Shown: piece after piece, positions 5,916 to 9,099 of the stretch
How positions within the stretch are numbered: position 1 is the first letter of the stretch
Layout: every line of letters begins with the position of its first letter
Origin: Selenomonadaceae bacterium
Lineage (GTDB): Bacteria > Bacillota > Negativicutes > Selenomonadales > Selenomonadaceae
Direction of reading: 5' to 3'
Assembly: GCA_017445435.1 (NCBI GenBank)
Contig: JAFSUE010000311.1
Coordinates: 1-9,099, forward strand
DNA: 9,099 nt
Program-made: the position numbers and the translations under genes
The notes under the pieces: model-generated
Database searches by the model: none
What the model saw: the letters and a program-made list of their open reading frames with translations, nothing else
What the model was told of the DNA's origin: nothing

Positions 5916-6274
5916 TTTGCACGAAAAATTTTTACTGCGGCGTCAGTGTAAGTCATTGGCAACGGTGCATTCGGCTTGTGCAAAGTTAGCGTCAAGCTAT
6001 CAACTTTTTTAAATTCGGATAAAATTTTCGCGGCAAGTTCTTCAGCAACGGTTTCAATCAATCTGCGCGGAGTACCGCCGACAATTTTTTCAACAGTCAA
6101 TATAACTTGCGCGTAGTCAACAGTGTCGTCGTAGCTGTCACTTTGTCCAGTCTTCGACAAATCTAAATCAAGTTCAAGGTCGACGTAAAATTTCTGTCCA
6201 AGTTTTTGTTCCTCAACAGTGCAACCGTGCCGCCCAAAAACTTCAATTCCAGTTAAAATTATTTTGTCGTTCAT
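5912..6274 (-). CDS. folB: Dihydroneopterin aldolase
   Basis: This 120-residue cytosolic enzyme converts 7,8-dihydroneopterin to 6-hydroxymethyl-dihydropterin, the substrate of the adjacent FolK domain. Family features are IILTGIEVFGRHGC at 5-18, E22 in VEEQ, Q27, VDYAQV with Y54, LIETVAEELA with E74, and HKPNAPLP with catalytic K100. With the ATG at 6274 these positions coincide with the numbering of the well-studied Staphylococcus aureus enzyme (recalled, not searched). AAAGGA lies 9 nt before that ATG. A GTG two codons upstream (6280) is in-frame, but only 3 nt from the same site. It is first in the folB-folK/DHFR-DUF445 run and is driven by a near-consensus promoter about 35-60 bp upstream of the ATG. 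Confidence 0.94.
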   Translation of the reverse strand: MNDKIILTGIEVFGRHGCTVEEQKLGQKFYVDLELDLDLSKTGQSDSYDDTVDYAQVILTVEKIVGGTPRRLIETVAEELAAKILSEFKKVDSLTLTLHKPNAPLPMTYTDAAVKIFRAK

Positions 6275-6283
6275 ATTCACAAT

Positions 6284-6289
6284 TCCTTT
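6284..6289 (-). promoter_or_regulatory. folB ribosome binding site
   Basis: AAAGGA on the minus strand is 9 nt from ATG 6274 but only 3 nt from GTG 6280, favouring the ATG. Confidence 0.65.
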
Positions 6290-6307
6290 GTCTGAATTTT
6301 AAATGGG

Positions 6308-6337
6308 ATTATATCAAACTGAAATTTTTTCTGTCAA
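6308..6337 (-). promoter_or_regulatory. Sigma-70-type promoter for folB operon
   Basis: On the minus strand TTGACA (6332-6337) and TATAAT (6308-6313), both perfect consensus, are separated by 18 bp. Transcription would start near 6301, giving a leader of about 27 nt that contains the AAAGGA site. This is the strongest promoter match I found in the window. Confidence 0.85.
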
Positions 6338-6369
6338 ATAATCTTACGGCGTCTTTATAATTTATAAGA

Positions 6370-6408
6370 TGTATTCACAAGCGCTTCTACTTTTTCTTCG
6401 TGAATACA
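6370..6408. promoter_or_regulatory. Inverted repeat in the folB/helicase divergent gap
   Basis: TGTATTCAC (6370-6378) and GTGAATACA (6400-6408) are perfect 9-bp complements. With one bulged base, AAG and CTT extend the stem to 12 bp around a 14-nt loop. It also contains the palindrome AAGCGCTT (6379-6386). It lies between the two divergent genes, just after a plus-strand TATAAT, so it could be an operator or a leader hairpin. No T-tract follows, so it is not a standard terminator. Confidence 0.5.
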
Positions 6409-6463
6409 CTTCCTTAGTTGCTGTTTGGCAAAAAATTAAAATATTTCGCTCGTTCTCATTTAA

Positions 6464-6472
6464 TGGTAAAAT
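6464..6472 (+). promoter_or_regulatory. Candidate extended -10 promoter for the helicase gene
   Basis: TGGTAAAAT is an extended -10 (TGn plus TAAAAT). The -35 position 17 bp upstream (TTTCGC) is poor. Transcription would start near 6479, about 45 nt before the TTG start. A plus-strand TATAAT at 6356-6361 is an alternative, also without a good -35. Confidence 0.4.
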
Positions 6473-6510
6473 AAAAATTAAAGGCGATGAATAAATTATT
6501 TAGACATAAA

Positions 6511-6516
6511 AAGGAG
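6511..6516 (+). promoter_or_regulatory. Ribosome binding site deciding the helicase TTG start
   Basis: AAGGAG is followed 8 nt later by TTG at 6525, giving MLLKGYQQAAL, a normal N-terminus for the family. The in-frame GTG at 6516 overlaps the site itself and is too close to be used. Confidence 0.8.
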
Positions 6517-6524
6517 TGATTAAA

Positions 6525-9099
6525 TTGTTATTGAAAGGTTACCAGCAAGCGGCGCTAAACAGCCTTGAAAGATTTTTGACGCTGATTTTTGAAACAAAGT
6601 CATTGAATGCGGCGTACCGTCAAACTTTGGCGGAAACAGACATTCCGATTGTAAACTACTGCGAAAATATCACGGGCGTACCGCAAGTTTGTTTCAAAGT
6701 ACCGACTGGCGGCGGCAAAACTTTTATGGCGGCGGCGAGCATTCAACCGATTCTGCAAAAATTTCCGTCAAAAGTTATCGTGTGGCTTGTACCGAGTGAA
6801 ACAATTTTGACGCAGACTTACAAAAATTTGAGCGATATTAAGCACCCGTACAGAAAACGTATTGACCGCGATAATGGCAAAGTTCGCGTCTACACGAAGG
6901 AACAACTTTTAGCTGGTGAAAATTTTTCGCCGCTTGAGGCTAACGACCAACTTTCAATTTTAGTTTTGAGTTATGATTCGTTTCGCCGTCAAAGTAAAGA
7001 TTATCTCAAAGTTTTCAAGGAAAATCCGTGCTTTGAAAGTTTTGCCGCGCAGTTGACTGACGAAGAAATTTTAAATGACGGTGAAACAGATAAAAATTCG
7101 CTGATAAATATCATTCGCCATTACAAGCCGATTGTGATTGTTGATGAAAGCCACCACGCCACAACAAATTTAAGCGTCGAAATGCTGAAAAATTTTAATC
7201 CACGTTTTATTTTGGAATTGACGGCGACGCCGAAAAATACAAGCAACGTTATAAGCTATGTACCTGCGCGGGAATTGAAGGCGGAAGGTATGATAAAAAT
7301 TCCGCTGATTGTTTACAACCAACACGCTAAAGGCGACGTAATGCGGCTTGCGATAACGTACAGAAACGCGCTTGAAAAAATTGCATTGAATGAAAATGAA
7401 AATGTTCGTCCGATAGTTTTATTTCAAGCTGAATCGAAAGGCAAAGAAAATCGCGCAACGTTTGATAAAATTCGTGACAGGCTGGTCAATCGCTATAAAA
7501 TTCCTGCGGAAGAAATTGCAATAAAAACTGCGACGATAAACGAATTGAAAGGCGTTGACTTGCTGGCGGCTGATTGCAAAATTCGCTACATCATCACGAT
7601 TAACGCGCTTCGTGAAGGTTGGGATTGTCCATTTGCGTACATTTTGGCATCGTTGGCGAATCGTAGCTCGGCAGTTGACGTTGAACAAATTGTCGGTAGA
7701 ATTTTACGGCGTCCGTACACAAAAACTTTTAAAGCGGCGGCGTTGAATTTAAGCTACGTTTTCACGGCGTCTGAAAATTTCCGCCAAACTTTGGAAGTTG
7801 TAGCTAACGGGCTTAACGCGGCTGGTTTCAGCGAAGACGATTACCGCGCAGTTGAAGAATTGACGCTGTTTTCACTTGATGACGAAACGCCTACCGATGA
7901 AAATATTTCTGGTACTGCAAATGCTAATGAAACAATTTCAGCTGGCGAAAATGAAACGGCTGCAGAAAATCCTACTGATGATGACAAGCCGATTGATTCA
8001 GCTACTGAAGAGCGCGAAAAACTTTTCACTGAAACAGTTACGAAAAATATTTTGGCGACGGCAACTAAGACGGACGAAGATTATAAACGCGGCGACAAAG
8101 TTAAACCTGCTACATCTACGACGCAAAATTATTCTGATGCTGTAAATGAATTTCCAATGCAAAAAGAATTTCGCGGCGGGAAAATTTTGTTGCCGCAATT
8201 TTTTATGCGCGGTGAATTGATTTCACTTTTTGGCAATGACGAAGACGAAAAAGTTTCAAAGGAAGTTTTATGTAAAGGCTGTACGCTTGCAGATAAAGAC
8301 GCTGAAATTGATTTTGACGACTTGCACAGAGAAATTGTTTCCTTCGACTTCCACAATAAAGCGGACAGATTGACGTATAAATTTCTGAATGAAAGATTTG
8401 CTAAAGAGATGATGGAACATTTTGACGCATTGCCAACGCCTGGCAAAATTCGTACCTGCGCGGGAAAAATTACGAAAATTATTAATGACCGCAGAAATTT
8501 TCCACAAGAAAAAGAACTTCGCGGCTACGTGACACGGATTGTAAGTTCATTTGACGTTGAAAGACTGCGTGACGCAATGCAAAATACGGAAGCTTACGCG
8601 CGGCGTATCGATAAAAAAATTGATGAGGTGTTGTTTGAATACGCGACGAAAAATTTTTTTGCGCAGATTGATTCGCGTAGAATTTTTGCTAAGCCGAATT
8701 ACGAATTGCCCGCTACAATTACGCCGTCAGTTTACACGAAAAATATGGCTAAGGCGCTGTATACAGCAGAATCGGACGATATGAACGGCTTGGAATACAA
8801 AATTATTACGCGCGTATCTTCACAAGATAATGTGCGTTGGTGGCATCGTAACCGCGCTAAGAAAGAATTCTTCATTAACGGCTTTATCAATCACTACCCA
8901 GATTTTTTGGTAATGATGGAGTCAGGCTTTTTGCTGATTGTCGAAGTGAAAGGCGATGATCGCGACAATTCAGACTCTAAACAAAAATTAAATTTGGGAA
9001 AACTTTGGGAGACTAAGTCTAATTCTGAAAGATTTGCTTATTTTATGGTATTCGACAAAAAGCCGTTGGAAGGTGCGCTTACGATAGATGATTTTATGA
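6525..9099 (+). CDS. Type III restriction Res-like helicase-nuclease (3' end cut by window)
   Basis: The frame from TTG 6525 stays open for 858 codons to the window edge, with no stop seen. It encodes a superfamily 2 helicase: motif I PTGGGKT (60-66), motif II DESHH (207-211), motif III TATP (233-236), motif V region ALREGWDCPFA (361-371) and motif VI QIVGRILRR (388-396). Near the end, PDFLVMMESGFLLIVEVKG gives a PD-(D/E)xK nuclease motif (D793, E807, K809), the arrangement of type III restriction Res subunits. An acidic, Asn/Thr/Ala-rich, probably disordered linker spans about 447-500. AAGGAG sits 8 nt before the TTG, deciding the start. No Mod methyltransferase lies upstream, where it usually would, so this may be an orphan Res-like defence or DNA-processing enzyme. 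Only a few residues are probably missing. Base composition resembles the neighbours. Confidence 0.87.
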   Translation, partial: MLLKGYQQAALNSLERFLTLIFETKSLNAAYRQTLAETDIPIVNYCENITGVPQVCFKVPTGGGKTFMAAASIQPILQKFPSKVIVWLVPSETILTQTYKNLSDIKHPYRKRIDRDNGKVRVYTKEQLLAGENFSPLEANDQLSILVLSYDSFRRQSKDYLKVFKENPCFESFAAQLTDEEILNDGETDKNSLINIIRHYKPIVIVDESHHATTNLSVEMLKNFNPRFILELTATPKNTSNVISYVPARELKAEGMIKIPLIVYNQHAKGDVMRLAITYRNALEKIALNENENVRPIVLFQAESKGKENRATFDKIRDRLVNRYKIPAEEIAIKTATINELKGVDLLAADCKIRYIITINALREGWDCPFAYILASLANRSSAVDVEQIVGRILRRPYTKTFKAAALNLSYVFTASENFRQTLEVVANGLNAAGFSEDDYRAVEELTLFSLDDETPTDENISGTANANETISAGENETAAENPTDDDKPIDSATEEREKLFTETVTKNILATATKTDEDYKRGDKVKPATSTTQNYSDAVNEFPMQKEFRGGKILLPQFFMRGELISLFGNDEDEKVSKEVLCKGCTLADKDAEIDFDDLHREIVSFDFHNKADRLTYKFLNERFAKEMMEHFDALPTPGKIRTCAGKITKIINDRRNFPQEKELRGYVTRIVSSFDVERLRDAMQNTEAYARRIDKKIDEVLFEYATKNFFAQIDSRRIFAKPNYELPATITPSVYTKNMAKALYTAESDDMNGLEYKIITRVSSQDNVRWWHRNRAKKEFFINGFINHYPDFLVMMESGFLLIVEVKGDDRDNSDSKQKLNLGKLWETKSNSERFAYFMVFDKKPLEGALTIDDFM

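Noticed and set aside
6516..6518. In-frame GTG as helicase start
   Set aside because: It overlaps the AAGGAG site, leaving no spacing for initiation.
7419..7688. Minus-strand open frame of 89 codons
   Set aside because: It lies wholly within the helicase gene on the other strand, has no ribosome site, and its protein resembles no family I know.
6525..9099. Helicase gene as a recent horizontal acquisition
   Set aside because: Codon and base use look like the neighbours, and no integrase, tRNA or repeat boundary is visible.

Overview
The window looks like chromosome from a low-GC, diderm (outer-membrane) relative of the Firmicutes, most likely Negativicutes/Selenomonadales. The clues are AT-rich DNA with frequent TTG starts, a MinE-containing Min system, and an Mla-type lipid transporter that implies an outer membrane. 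This placement is inference from gene content; no rRNA or other marker gene is present.

Layout. Eight genes read leftward on the minus strand from about 6337 down to 21: folB, a folK-DHFR fusion and a DUF445 membrane protein (tight, overlapping, one strong promoter upstream of folB); then minC, minD, minE, mlaE and mlaF (close-packed, with their own promoter at 3505-3532). The first group makes and reduces pterin/folate intermediates, the second places the division septum, and the third forms the inner-membrane permease and ATPase of an outer-membrane lipid transporter. The gene after mlaF lies outside the window. Reading rightward from 6525 is one large gene, still open at the window edge: a superfamily 2 helicase of the type III restriction Res kind with a C-terminal PD-(D/E)xK nuclease motif. 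It has no methyltransferase partner in view. It diverges from folB across a 250-bp regulatory gap.

The most unusual layer is not a gene. Short arrays with a strict 7-bp period sit at nearly every loose junction of the minus-strand cluster: mlaF/mlaE, mlaE/minE, minD/minC and the end of folK-DHFR, plus one copy in-frame inside the DHFR domain. Unit sequence differs between most sites, but the period is constant, and the intergenic arrays abut or overlap neighbouring stop codons. One array apparently supplies the Shine-Dalgarno sequence of mlaE. In the DHFR copy, the two units in the phase where the common unit would create a stop codon carry the base that makes serine instead. None is visible in the helicase gene or the divergent gap.

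The min promoter is also notable: three phased A-tracts upstream of the -35, a perfect TATAAT, and a 13-bp perfect inverted repeat flanking the predicted transcription start.
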